From: Warburgia ugandensis | Taxonomy: Eukaryota; Streptophyta; Magnoliopsida; Canellales; Canellaceae | NCBI GenBank assembly: GCA_035236585.1 | Contig: CP141139.1 | Span: 36,775,217 to 36,839,216, forward strand | Direction of reading: 5' to 3' | Length of the DNA: 64,000 nucleotides | Part shown: piece after piece, positions 46,333-58,710 of the stretch | How the letters are laid out: each line of letters begins with the position of its first letter | Numbering within the stretch: the stretch's first letter is position 1 | Program-made: the position numbers and the translations under genes | Notes under the pieces: model-generated | What the model was told of the DNA's origin: nothing | What the model saw: the letters and a program-made list of their open reading frames with translations, nothing else | Databases searched by the model: none

Positions 46333-46460
46333 CACTTTTGGGCTAGCTATTAACTTTCCATTCAAGGTATATATTAGACCTTGAAATTCTCTTGGAACAA
46401 GAGTATACAATCCCTAGCAAGGCAAAAGAGGAAAGAAATAGTTTTCAGTTTTAGAGCTAT
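44341..46460. other. No supported gene; (TA)n near its right end
   Basis: AT-rich sequence without recognisable coding. A (TA)22 tract occupies about 46286-46329. Confidence 0.5.
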
Positions 46461-46467
46461 TAGCACT

Positions 46468-46622
46468 TTCTAGTGCATTTGGTTAAGGAGTTTGTAGTGG
46501 TAGGTAACAGATTCAAATTCACTCTTGGCTACATGTCCAAGGAAAATGAAGAAGAAATTTGGTACTCTAACGTTACATTTACATGCACTATGATTATCAA
46601 ATTACCTTTAAAAAAAAAAAAA
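46468..46622 (+). mobile_element. Possible tRNA-derived SINE
   Basis: A box-like AGTGCATTTGGTTAAGGAG, B box-like AGATTCAAATTCAC about 40 bp later, and a 3' A14 tail (46608-46623). No clear target duplication. A plausible but unconfirmed SINE. Confidence 0.4.
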
Positions 46623-47175
46623 ACATTACATCTAAATACATTATAGTTCAAGATCCATACTTTGCTAACAAGCACCTGAACCAAGCAATGAAAAATGCTA
46701 TCCTTAGTTTAACAAAAAAACCATCCTAAAAAATGACATAAAACTATTTAAAAAAAAAACCCATTGTGACATAGAAAAAGAAATAAGAAAAGAAAAGAGA
46801 GAACAAAGAAGAGAAGAGTATGATGTGGCATTAGATGGAGAAGGACATCATACTCACCCCTACAAAACATTTTAGGCAAAGCACAAGAGGAATAGGTGGT
46901 TTGGCTAGAAGAACTTGAACAAAGGAGTGTTAAAGAACACAATTGTGAAATATAATTTTTGATGATATCATTCATTGTTATTCTATAATATATAGAATAC
47001 GTATGAGATACATTTACAAGGAAAGAACAATCTAAGTAATTACATAATAATACCTACTAATAATACATGAAATAATGAATATAAAATATCTTATAATTAA
47101 GAGAGAAATAAAGGTAACTGTTGATTAAGAAGGTTGACCACATCAAACCTTTAATTCTAGCACTCCTCCTCAAGT

Positions 47176-50150
47176 TGGAGCATAGATATTACATATGCCT
47201 AACTTGCCTAAAGATTCATAAAAAACATTGCTAACTACAACTTTGGTAAGAACATCGGCTAGTTGATCTTCAAACTTCACAAAAGGAAATATAATGATCC
47301 TAGCTTCAAGCTTTTCCTTAATGAAGTGTCTATCAACTTCTACATGCTTTGTCTGATTGTGTTGAACTAGATAGCTGAAGTGTTATCACAATACAACTTC
47401 ATTGCATCTTGAGAGTCAACACCCAATTCCTTTAACAAGTTCCTCAACCATAGCAACTCACACACTTTAAAAGCCATGCCTCTATACTCAGCTTCTGCAC
47501 TTGACCTTGCTACAACCAATTGCTTTTTACTCCTCTAAGTTACAAGGTTTCTCCCTATAAAAGTAAAGTATCATGATGTAGATCTTCTATTATCAGCTGA
47601 ACCTACCCAATCTGCATTAGTGTAACCTTCTACCTTCAAGCGATTATGCTTGGTGAAAAGTAACTCTTTACCAGGAGCAGACTTCAAAAACCTCAATATG
47701 CATTCTACATCATCCATGTGAGGTTTACGGGATCGTGCATAAATTGGCTCACTACACATACTACATTTTCAATGTCTGGCCTAGTGTGAGACAAATAAAT
47801 CAATTTTCCCACAAGTCTTTGGTACCTTGTCTTATCAATAGAAATTGCATCCAAACACTGAAACAACTTATGATTTTGTTCAATAGGAGTATTCATAGGC
47901 TTATATCTAAGCTTACCTGTTTCAATTAACAAATCAAGAATGTATTTCCGTTAAGATAAAAAGTACTATTCTTTGATCAGGCTACCTTAATCCCAAGAAA
48001 GTACTTTAAGTCACCAGGTTGTTTCATTTCAAATTCTGAGGTCAAGTGTCATTGTCATCTTGATTCTTACCTGTTACTCTCATATCATCAACATAGATAA
48101 TCAAAGTAGTAATTCTTCCCTTTTGGTGCTTTAAAAACAAAGTGTGATCTGCTTGCTTTGTTTATAACCAAAGTTTTTCATAGACATGGTGAATCTTCTA
48201 AACCAAGCTCTTAGAGATTGCTTTAACCCATAGAATGCCTTCTTGAGTTTGCACACCATTGTAACATTTGAGTACTTATGTATACCTAGAGGAGGATCCA
48301 TATACAATCTTCTACAAGATCTCCATGCAAGAGAGCAATTTTTACATCAAATTGGAGAAGTGGCCAATCTCTGTTAACCGCTAAAGACAAGAGCACTCTA
48401 ACTGTATTAAGCTTGGCAACTGGTGCAAAAGTGTCTTGATAGTCAATCCCAAAAGACTGTGTATACCCTTTCTCAACTAATTGAACTATACCTTTCAATG
48501 GGCCCATCTGCCTTATGCTTGACTGCAAACACCCGTCTACATCCAACAGTCTTCTTTCCCTTTAGAAGAGGCACAAGTTCCTAAGTAGCATTCTTTTCAA
48601 GTGCTGTTATTTCTTCTACCATGGCTTGGGTCCATCTAGCATATGCTAAACCTTCCTACATTTTACTAGGAATAGAGACAGTTGATAACTGTTGCACAAA
48701 AGATGCATATGACTTGGACAATTTTTGGGAAGACACATGATCACTAATAGGATATCTAACTTTGGATTTAGGATCAAGCTCATATTTAATGGTTGGCTTA
48801 CCATAGTTAGAACGAGCTGGAAGATGATATTAAGACAATTGTGATTCAAAATTAACATCATCAATAATTGTAGAATTAGGATTAATGGGTACCTTTAAAG
48901 GAGTCTTGGGAGAAGATTGGCCCAGTTGTTGTGTTGGATTGTTAGGAGACATTGTACTATCATGAAGAGAGTCATCTTTGACAGTTGGAGTCATTGTTTC
49001 AACAATTGGGTACCTTTCCCTTTCATTTAGTCAATCATTGGTATTACTTTTCGTCGTCTAGAACAAATCCGAGACAGAATCTTCATCTGTAAATTCATTG
49101 GTCATCCATTTTTCTTCCTCTGGTCGTTCAGTAGCAGACAACTGTTCCAATTCATATGTTCAACCAGTAGTATCATTTTTAGTCTTTCAGATACTGGAGA
49201 AATCCAAATCTCTTGGAAAAAATGCTTGTAGTCCTTTATGATTAATCACTTCTTGATTCTCCCACTGAAGTGGTAAATCAATAGTTGGTGGCCTATAGAA
49301 AAGTTCTTTCTCATGAAAAATAACATCCATGGAAACATACAGCCTCTGAGAAGATGGATCATAACACTTATACCTCTTTTGATTGATTCCATATCCCACA
49401 AAAACACACTTCAGAGCACGAGACTCAAGCTTAGTCCATTAATGTGGATGTAAGTGGACATACACTATACACCCAAAATTTCAAGGAGTTAAAAGTACCA
49501 CCACCAGAAGAGTGTAGTGATCTGAAAGAGCATCTAATGGTCTCTTAAAATTGAGAACACTAGATGGTGTACAGTTTATTAAGTAGACTATTGAATTCAA
49601 GGCTTCACCCTACAAGTAAGAGGGAACATGATCTCCAATCAATAAAGACTGAATAACTTCCAATAACTGTCTATTTTTTCCCTCTACAACACCATTTTGT
49701 TAAGGAGAATAGGGACATGTTGTTTGGTGAATAATACCAATTGAATGAAAGAATTCTGTTAATTCTTGCTTGAAGTATTCACCCCCATTATCAAAATGAT
49801 GAACTTTTATTGGAATGCTAAATTGAGTGGTCGCCATTTGATGAAATAAGTAAAAAACTGAACAAACATCACTCTTGTGCTCTAGTTGATGAACCTAAGT
49901 CATTCAAGTACAATCATTAACAAAAGTTACAAACCACCTCATCCCATAAAGAGTAGAAATTTGTTTTGGTCCCCAAACATCTGAATGAACTAATGAAAAA
50001 GGGAGATTTACTTTATTATCACTCAAATGGAAAATAGTATGGTGACTTTTTTCTATTGCACAAGTTTCACAAATAAAATCTAAAAAATTACACCCCCTAA
50101 ATAAAGAGGGGAATAATCTTCTAAGATAGTTAAAAGAGGGATGTCATAGT
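47176..50150 (-). pseudogene. Copia-2 integrase, RT and RNase H, broken
   Basis: Integrase C-terminal chromo-like region at 49399-49187 (RYKCYDPSSQRLYVSMDVIF). RT at 48546-48286 (FGIDYQDTFAPVAKLNTVRV and FDVKIALLHGDLVED). RNase H from 47932 (YQRLVGKLIYLSHTRPDIEN; ECILRFLKSAPGKELLF), ending in IYAPT-stop at about 47178. Multiple frameshifts. Confidence 0.8.
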
Positions 50151-50372
50151 CTCCTATGCCACAACTAAATTTTCTCCTTTTTCTTATTTACCAAATCTTC
50201 CTCCATCAATTGAGTTTGCCTTTCTATGTTGGAATGTTGGAACCCATCCTCCAAATAGTACAATCCTCCATGTTGTCTACCACTGCCAATCTTCTCCTTG
50301 GTATGGATGTTTTGAAAAACATAATGATAAAGAAAAAATAGAGCAACACAATTATGAAATTTGGTTAATTGA

Positions 50373-51353
50373 TTAGATAAGATTACCATTTAATGATAGC
50401 ACAAATAAGACATCTTTGATAGCTGAGGTGAGGGATAATGAGATTGTACCAACTCCAATAACTAGAGATGATACACCATTGGTATTGCTAATGATATATT
50501 TGGAATATTTAGGGGATAAGTGAGTAAACCTATAACGATCACAAGTCATATAGTCTGTTGCACCAGTGTTAATTATCCAATCACTATTTCTAGTAAAAGA
50601 CATACCTGACTTTGTAGTAAATTTAGGAGTTGTGGCTATATTCCCCTTTGGATCTGTGTCCTCCTCCTTGGCATTCAAAGATACATGAGACAACTTCTTG
50701 CCCTTTGGATGCCAATCTAGATATCCATGGAGTCGAAAGCATGTATCCACCGTATGACCAATACCATTATAATGAGTACATTTTTTATCCTTTTTTAAGG
50801 TAAGCGTTTTCCAAGAGGCCATTATAGCCCCTTCTCCAATCTTTCCTCCAAGCATAGTGTCTTGGCGATTAGCTTCCATACAAACCATATCATAAATAGC
50901 TTGTATATTTGGAAGAGGTTTGGTAGCAAGTACATGACCTCGAACCCCATCTAATTAAGGATTAAGACCAGCCAAAAACATATACACACATTGGGAATTA
51001 ACCTTTGTGGTATACTTTACAATATCATTAGCACACTATTGTATAGTCATCAATATCAGCAAGTTCCTGCCATATTTTTTGTAGTTTTTAAAAATAAGAA
51101 TAATAGAACGTCCATTCTGGCGAACATAAATTACCTCATTGGATAATTGATAGACTTTTGATGCATCCTAATTGACCAAATATGTCTGTTTGGCAGCTTC
51201 CCATATTTTTTTTGCCGTATCCAATCGAAAAAAAAGAGATCTACTATCTTTTGTCATTGCATCAAGAAGCCATGATTTAACCCAGCAGTTTTCATCCTCC
51301 CCTACTTCATATTCCTCCAAATGAATGTCTATTGGTGCATCCTTAGTACCCAA
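50373..51353 (-). pseudogene. Copia-2 gag and protease, broken
   Basis: Gag fragments at 51353-51168 (LDTAKKIWEAAKQTY) and 50888-50373. The zinc knuckle reads CTHYNGIGHTVDTC, with the second Cys replaced by Tyr. The protease site reads DWIINTGATDYMT, with Asn in place of the catalytic Asp. Confidence 0.8.
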
Positions 51354-51594
51354 AATAAAACCCCAACATTTCCTTCGAATGAACGTCTATTGGTGCATCC
51401 TTAGGACCAAAATTCAATTCCTAGGATAAAGAAGAGGAGATTAAACTATGCTCTAATACCATGTCAAAGAACACAATTGTGAAATATAATTTCTAATGAT
51501 TTCATTTATTGTTATTCTATAATATATAGAATACTATGAGGTACATTTATAAGGAAAGAACAATTTTACAAGGAAAGAACAATCATCTAAGGTT

Positions 51595-52263
51595 GTGGAG
51601 TTGGCAACCATTGTGAAACAGAAGTATAGAGTTTCCAACAGAGATAGTGAGAAGTCTAGTTGGCAAAAGCCAGGCTAGAAGGGGAGGAGACATATTGCAC
51701 CAACAAAATTTGCAAGGTCACAGAAACTAGCACTAGGAAACTTCAAGAAAAGAGAGAAGGAAGATGCCTTATGCCCAACTTGCCACAAGTCCCACCCTAG
51801 CAAGCCTTGTTATGTCCACAAATGATGATGCTTTGTTTGCAGCAAGAAGGGCCATTTTGTCAAAGACTGCCTAAAGAAAGGAAAGGATGAACAAGCAAAG
51901 CAAGGATAGGTTCAAAGGAGCCAGGGGAATGGATTCACACTAAGAACAGAGCAGACACACACATCAAATGTTGTGGTTAAAGGTACCCTCCAATTTTTTT
52001 TTTATAGATTTGCTTATGTTAATTGATCCTGGATCTACACATTCATTTATAGTGTATGTCTTTACATCATGCATGGAATATACTAAACACAAACTGGGCA
52101 TTTGTTTAGAAGTTAGTACCACAATAAGATCATTTCATCATGAATTCTCATTGGTGAACAGCACTTGCATCTTAACACATATGCATTTTGATATGGGGCG
52201 CATTACCTTTCATGGTTTGAATTCATTTTTCAAAGATCTAGCCATTAGTGACGCACATCATTA
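51595..52263 (+). pseudogene. Ty3/gypsy gag-protease fragment
   Basis: A zinc knuckle CFVCSKKGHFVKDC (about 51836-51877) has the CX2CX4HX4C spacing. It is followed by an aspartic protease start with LMLIDPGSTHSFIVYVFTSC (about 52010-52070) in an ORF to 52263. The catalytic triplet is DPG rather than DSG/DTG; DPG is usual in several plant gypsy families. It abuts the truncated 5' LTR of copia-2 at 51593. Confidence 0.7.
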
Positions 52264-52795
52264 GCATTCAAGAATGGCTTGGGATTGTTGACTCATTAGA
52301 GGTGTAGAGGTGCACACTTCTAATTGGTGAGGATCAAATCTTTGCTATCATTCATGGTAGAGAATAGCACCTAGTTCTATGGGTTTTAGCATGTTTTCAA
52401 CAATTTATTTTCAATAATATGGAGCACCTAATTCTAGCCATCTTTTTTTTTTTTTTTTTTTTTATCTATCTCAACCCTTGATTTAAGCATGGTTATCATT
52501 GTATGAATTTTTGTAGAGGCGCATAAGGATACCAAGGATGGGTAAAATCTTGGTTTTCATTTGACCTTAAAGTGTCACCTACTGTATAGATCTATTTAAA
52601 ACTATAAATCCAACCATTGATCTTTTGAAAGAGGTGCATAGTTCTTGAGTGGATCAAGTTGATTTTGTTCATTGATTCCTCTACTAGGTGGCACACATCC
52701 ATAGTTTACATGAGAATGATTTGATCACTTTGTAGATTTTTGCATTTCGTCTTTCTTTAAAATGTTTTAAGCAAAGTATTGACCATTGTTCTTCT
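52264..52795. other. No supported gene; T22 tract
   Basis: Contains a poly-T run near 52442-52463. Nothing else recognised. Confidence 0.5.
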
Positions 52796-53330
52796 CTGTA
52801 GGAAAAATGTGTATGTACTGAGAGAGATACCCAAACCTTATAACTAACCCATACTTCTTCTCCCTAGACAATGTGGGACTAAACTTATATTATCACCTAA
52901 AGCCTTCTATTTTGTAGCTCGGCATCCTTTCTTATGGACTGCCCATCAAGACCACCCTTTAGGGTCCCTTTTAGCTCTTTTGGGAACACGCATCCCAGCA
53001 TGTGACCACTCTTCTAGTCCACCAAGTGATCACATGCATTCTAGGCACATTGTCATGAGGGGGTCTGGCTTTAATACCAATCATAACGACTTCGATCTCA
53101 AAAGTACATATATTGTTTGCTTTGGCTGAAGCCTCACAGTTTTGATGTTCGTTGTAGGGAAAACACATATGTACTGAGAGGGATATCCAAGCCTTATAGC
53201 TACCCTAGACTCATCTTCCTAGAAAATGAATGACTAAAGTCTTAGGATCACCTAAAGCTTACCATCCTGCAGCTTGGCATCCTCCCTTTAAGGTTGCCTA
53301 CCAAGACTGCCCTCTAGGTTCCTTAAATGT
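52796..53330 (-). mobile_element. TRIM-like non-coding LTR element
   Basis: Two ~180-bp direct repeats (52796-52980 and 53152-53330) share the minus-strand pattern GGATGCCAAGCT, TTTAGGTGAT, TCTCTCAGTACATA and TTTTCCCTACA. Between them, at about 53079-53064, the minus strand reads TGGTATTAAAGCCAGA, a degraded Met-tRNA primer site. This gives an LTR-PBS-short internal-LTR layout of about 0.53 kb without coding capacity. The outer LTR edges are not sharp. Confidence 0.5.
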
Positions 53331-53445
53331 AACTCTAAGTAACAAAGAATAATTTTAACTTAGTCTACTAAAAGGAATGCTTGAACCTTCAACCTTGAAG
53401 TTGATATCATGTAGTCAAACCAACTAAGCAAGTTAGCTCAATTGG
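53330..53445 (-). other. Possible tRNA-like SINE head
   Basis: On the minus strand TTGCTTAGTTGGTTT (A box-like) is followed about 35 bp later by GGTTCAAGCATTCC (B box-like). Too short and unbounded to call. Confidence 0.2.
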
Positions 53446-53504
53446 TTATGGAGTAGGTATGAATACCTTTGATCTAGAGTATAAGTCAATATATATGTAT
53501 ATTT

Positions 53505-53690
53505 TTAAGGGAGCCTATAGGGCGTTCTTGGTGTGCAGTCCCAAAGGGAGGATGCTAAGCTATAGGATGGCAGGCTTCAAGTGATTCTGAGAGTTTAATC
53601 CTACATTGCCTGGGATGAAGAAGTCTGGGCTATTTACAAGATTTGGGTATCCCTTTCAATACATACGTGTTTTCCCTATGGGAAAAAGTA
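53505..53690 (+). repeat. Third copy of the TRIM-like LTR, inverted
   Basis: The plus strand carries GGATGCTAAGCTATAGGATGG, TTCAAGTGATTCTGAG, CCTACATTGCCTGGG, TTTGGGTATCCCTTTCAATACATA and GTTTTCCCTATG, the same order as the repeats at 52796 and 53152 but in opposite orientation. GGCCAAAGCGGACAATGT follows and resembles the sequence inside the PBS side of the first element. Confidence 0.6.
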
Positions 53691-54529
53691 AAACCATGAG
53701 ACTTAGGCCAAAGCGGACAATGTACCTAGTCATTACAAATATAGATCTAAATGTTTGGATGGATTTTTCCTTAGGGGATGGCTTATTGTTCTATCATTTT
53801 CGTTCATGATCTGACCATTGATTCTCATTAGAGTTTGGTACCTACTCGTGGTCCATTTTAAGTTAATCTAGGGCATTGATCTTTTTAGTTGATTTAAACG
53901 AATTCCAAGTGGATGGATAGTTTATGCATACAACGTTCAATTGTTATTTTCTTGCAAAAATGGAATTTTCCCATCATCTACTATTCTATGTAAGTGGCGC
54001 GTGGTACTTAGTGGATTTGATCCATTTTGGAAAATAGAGAATTTATGCATATTTAATGTATTCCTTTGTATAAGATTGATGGATCATAGTTATTGATTTC
54101 TAGTGCATGTTGTACTAACATATCTTTAATTTTGATCATGACTGGATGGCTATATATATATATCCATCGATAGTTACTTTGAGCATATATCCATTAATAG
54201 TTTGATTTGGGACATCTTATGCAATTAATTATGGAAAGTCTTGATTAATGAGTGGTTTTACATGAATGGCAATGTGGACTGACCACAGTCATGATATGGA
54301 CTTGAAAAAGTTAAAATGTAGGCTTGTTTATGTCGAATTGAGTATTGATAGGGGTAAAATCCCTTTGGTTGCTATGCTAGGAAGACTAACTGGCCATTGG
54401 CTTCTGAAATTTGATACATGCCCTAAGAGGCTTATGGATGAGAGTATTGTGTCATGAGAAGACTACTCTCTTGTGATCCAGTGCCTCCATGAGGACTGAT
54501 GTAACATGTTTGGCATCCACGGTTGAATG

Positions 54530-57500
54530 TGTAACATCTTGAATTTTTATATTTATCAGTATATTTAAATTGCAGGGTAATGTATGTGAATATAACATGT
54601 TTATATGGTAGTTATAATTCAAATAGAGTGAATGCCTGCCAAAGAGAAAGGTACCATGTTTATAACCAAATAGAATATGTATGTTGAGGACCACTATTAT
54701 AACATGAATTTGTGAGACATTAGTGGTTTAGATAACTATAGAATAGCCTAGGATGTTTCCTTTTAGTCACATGAATTCACTTAAGATGACCCAAACTGAA
54801 ATGGTGAAAACTAGAGTCCTAATTGGACTAGTACTTTTAATGGACCACTTAAGATGGCCTAAAACACATATATGGCAGCCGAAGTTAAGAGGCCAAATTG
54901 GGCTGGGAATCATGTGGACCTTAGCAGTGTCTAATCCATTAGGGCCTAGCCCAACTTGGGAAGCCCACTATTTACATGTAAAAAGACATAGGAGAGTCAT
55001 TCCCTAGTAGGACCCTAGGAAAAGGGAAAGAAGTTTAGCTATTTAGGGACTCCTAACTTAATCCCATGAACCTAGACACTTTGTGTATGTTACAATAGGA
55101 TTAGGACCTATAGGATACACAAATCTCCTAGGAGGATAATGATAACACGTAGGAGATAAAAATAAATAGGATAGGGGATGTCCAGCTCTAGGGAAATGAG
55201 AGCTAGAGAGAATCACAACAAGCTTCGGAAAAGTGGAGAGGAAAGCTGGGAAAAACTAGAGAAAAAGGAAGAAGAGAAGGAGGAAATAGGTAGGGGTGTG
55301 ATTAACCTTTAGATATGTTTTTGAACCATTAGATGTAATGTACTTCATGGTAAGTTACTACAGTTTTTCATTAAGCTTGACTCTTGATTTTCTTCTATGT
55401 AGAGCAGATGCTATGCTAGGGATCTTGACGTTATTCTTCATCCATGTATTTCATTGATGAATTGATTTGCATCAATGTTTTTCATGAATCAAAACACATG
55501 TTTTCTTGGGTTTCATTTGATTGTGTAAATCATATTTAAGGCTACAAAATTTCTAATTTTTATGTAATGGTAACATTCACCGTGAGCTAAGAAATTGATT
55601 TCGTTTGAGTTTTGCAGGTTTTGGTGTCCATTATGTGATGCTACTGTTTAGGATGTTTTGCCATAGCAAATTGCATTTATTTTTATGGGAAACTTCACTA
55701 TTCTATTGTCTTTGGATTATTAAGATTGTGCGTTAAAAATAGATGAGAATACTATTGGTTTTTGTGGTGATTTTAATTGGGTTTTGGAGACATTTTTTAG
55801 CTTGAATTATGATGAGCATGTTCACTATTTTAGCTTCTGTTATGACCTACGTTTTGGACATGCTTATGTTGAGATTTTATATGGAAACCTAGATTTTAAG
55901 GCTAAGTTTTGCATGCGTGTTCTTGCTCGTTGTAGTGCACACTTTTTAAACTTGGAAAAACTTGATGTTTTGGGTATTGTTGGATTCTAATTTTTCATGG
56001 CTTCATTTGGTAATCTAATGTAAAAAATGCGTGGCTAATACCAGTAGCTATTGGGCATGGAAAAATAGGTTAATTGATACATGTTTTTACTTAGGTTTTA
56101 TACGGATGTTTTTAGCCCTATTTATGGACAGTTTTGTTCTTGGTTTTGGACCTAACTTTTAGATAGAAATTATTAGCTTTTAAAAATAGTTTTCTAGTAA
56201 ATTACCTATCTTTAATTGTAAAAGAACTTCAGAAAATGATTTGAGAGAAAGAAAACTTTGAAGTTGGTGTGTTCATATAAAAGATCTTAAAACACAGAAA
56301 AATAGTGTTTGCAGATTTTTCTTTCTTATAAATTGACTTGGGTTTTTAATCCAATAATTTAATAAATTAAATAAGAATTCTTTTGTCTAGTTTTTATTAG
56401 CCATAAAATCCCAAAGTTTTTTCTTGTTTTTATAAGATACTCTAAAAGGGTAATTGTACCCGATTTTGTCCTAGTTTTGGGAAAAGTTAACATTGATACC
56501 TATTGGACTAATTTTTGGTAAATGAATTGTAATTGGTATTTACTAGTTTGAATAAGATTTTTAAACATTGATTACGTTAAATTTGGGAGCATAAATGGAA
56601 GCCATGAAAAGTTTGGAGTAGAGAAACTCAAAAAGCTATGTGAAAGGAATGCAATATATGAAAATCTATGTGAGATGAGCATATGTTGAATAAATCTCTT
56701 ATGTGAATACATGCTATGAATTGAGAGATTGTGTTCACAATATTTTTCTTATGATTATGTTTGACTCGTGATAGTTCATGAGTGAGTAGTGCTAGTGCAT
56801 TGAGGAGATTTACTTGACTCATGATGGTTAATGAGCAAAAAATGCTAGTGCATTGGGGACATTGATTTGACTCATGAGAGTTCATGAGTGAGTTGTGCTC
56901 CATGATGATGTATTGGGAGCTTATGTGATTGGAGTTATTTGTGAAAGGGTTTATGATCCTTTGGGTAGTATGCTCATAGGGTTTAGGTTGGCCTCTGACC
57001 TCTAAAAAGCATGCCGTCCAAAATCCATAGACCACTATGGGAGTATGTGTCATGGGTAGATTACTTTCTTTTGATCTAGTGGCCGCACAAGACCCAATGT
57101 TTGATCATATGTATCTGCAATCAAATGTACCTGGTGAGTTCCTCTACGTGCATCCCTAGCTTTTCATTTGTTGGACATGTGAAAGACATGTCATTCATTC
57201 TCAAGGCTTTAGACCATTGCCTTTGTGGTTTTTGAGCAGGACGCCTCGATTTTGTGGTGTGATTTGGGTACTTGTACATGTGAGATACCTTGAGATGTGG
57301 TACGATGTATCTTTGATGTTGAAAATTTGTTTAGAGCTATGGAATGCAGTTTTGTTACATATGATGATTTCTCATGCACTGGTGTTATATAAAAAATAAG
57401 CTTGATTGCTACTAGTTTTCAAAACTGGTTTAGAGGTTTCCATTTGAGTGCTTGTACTCACCCCCAAAAACATTTTAGGTGAAACATTTGGAGAGTAGAC

Positions 57501-57946
57501 TCAACTGATAGGAGAAAAGAAGCAAGTACTAGAGAGAAAATCAAAGTACAAGATGCAAATTGGAAGAATAGTTTTAGTTTATTTACTTTACTTTGTTTTA
57601 AGCAAATTGTTGAGGGACATGTAATAAGGATTTAAAATTTATTTCATATTTGTATTATAGATTTAGTTGTCGTTTGGGCTGTGACCAGTGGGTATTGAAT
57701 ATATTCTCTTTACATCTTATGGACTATTTTAATTGTATATGTGTGGAGATTTGTTTACAATACCAGATATGAAGAAGTGGTTTTGACATCTATTATGTCA
57801 CATGTTTTTCAAATTTTTTTGTTTTTAATTTTCTAAGAAATTTGCAAAAGAATTATGAAAAACTATTTCTAAAACTGGGTTCTCACACTTGATGATTGCT
57901 ACCTACTTATCTTGGCACCATTTTGGAGTACTTCCAAGGTGTGACA
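54530..57946 (+). mobile_element. Possible long solo LTR (gypsy type)
   Basis: Begins TGTAACATCTTGAATTTT and ends AAGGTGTGACA, the form of many plant gypsy LTRs (TGTAACATCCCG ... GTGTGACA). It contains a transcript-leader-like purine-rich block (55190-55290) and no coding sequence. No matching target duplication was found (GAATG before, GGTCA after) and there is no second LTR in the window. The assignment is tentative. Confidence 0.3.
56757..56910 (+). repeat. ~56-bp tandem repeat, about 2.7 units
   Basis: TTTGACTCRTGATAGTTCAT and GTGCTAGTGCATTG recur at about 56758, 56812 and 56870, with decreasing match in the last unit. Confidence 0.7.
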
Positions 57947-58519
57947 GGTCAGTCTTTTTGGTTTTAGCAGAAGTAATTGAAGTTTGGGTTGTCTGAGCAT
58001 AGAGGATTGAATCTTGGACTTTTTTCTCGAGAATTGGCTTTTAGCTCATTAGTTCATCTAGTTTGTATCAACTAATTAATCTAATTTTGGATGGTTTGGA
58101 TTGGACAACTTCTCAAAGTCAGCACAAACATGTGCTGAGTATTTAGTGCTGGTTTAACCTATTAGTGAATTGGTTTTACAGGATACAAATATCCTATTGC
58201 CTTTCAGCCAACAGTAGAACAATTAAACGTCTTTTCCCTTGGACTATTTTACAGGGTATAAACATCTGAATTTTTAAACATGGAATCAAAGAGATAAGGG
58301 ACTTAGGAACTAATCTAAATGATTGGTTTTCAAAATAAGAATTTATAATCACATATTTGATTCCATGTTAATGAATGATCGAACTATTGGTCTATGTGCA
58401 TCACATATGAAGTGAATAACATGTTCAGATTTCTAAGATTTGTACCATTTGCATTGAAGTGTTCTAACATATATAGTATTGTTGATCATATAAGAATTTA
58501 TAAAAGTATCCATCTTGTG
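57947..58519. other. No supported gene
   Basis: AT-rich, nothing recognised. Confidence 0.5.
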
Positions 58520-58530
58520 CACTAATACAT

Positions 58531-58699
58531 AAAAAGGGCAGATCTGATGCACGAAGCTCCCACCTATGTAGGGTTCGGAGAAGGGCCAGACTACAAGGGC
58601 CTATATTACACAGCCTTACCTTGTATTTTTATAAGAGGCTAGTTCCACACCCTAAACCCCTGACCTTAAGGTCACATGATGACAACTTTTACTGTTGCA
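58531..58699 (-). mobile_element. Near full-length Au SINE with 11-bp target duplication
   Basis: The minus strand reads TGCAACAGTAAAAGTTGTCA, then TGTGACCTTAAGGTCA, GGAACTAGCCTCTTATA, AGGTAAGGCTGTGTAATATA and a CTGCCCTTTTT end. The duplication CACTAATACAT is exact at 58520-58530 and 58700-58710. Confidence 0.9.
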
Positions 58700-58710
58700 C
58701 ACTAATACAT

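Larger units (their letters stand above)
46928..51593 (-). mobile_element. Copia-2: older Ty1/copia element with truncated 5' LTR
   Basis: 3' LTR 46928-47162 (TGTTAAAGAACACAATTGTG ... TCTAGCA). The 5' LTR is partial at 51462-51593 and carries a small internal repeat (AAGGAAAGAACAAT twice). On the coding strand TGGTATTAGAGCA follows the 5' LTR as Met-tRNA primer site, and GAGGAGGAG precedes the 3' LTR. Gag, protease, integrase, RT and RNase H are present in copia order with many stops. Confidence 0.9.

Noticed and set aside
53425-53500. TTAGCTCAATTGGT as the start of a tRNA gene
   Set aside because: No B box at tRNA spacing and no cloverleaf that I can fold. Only a weak SINE-head possibility on the opposite strand remains.
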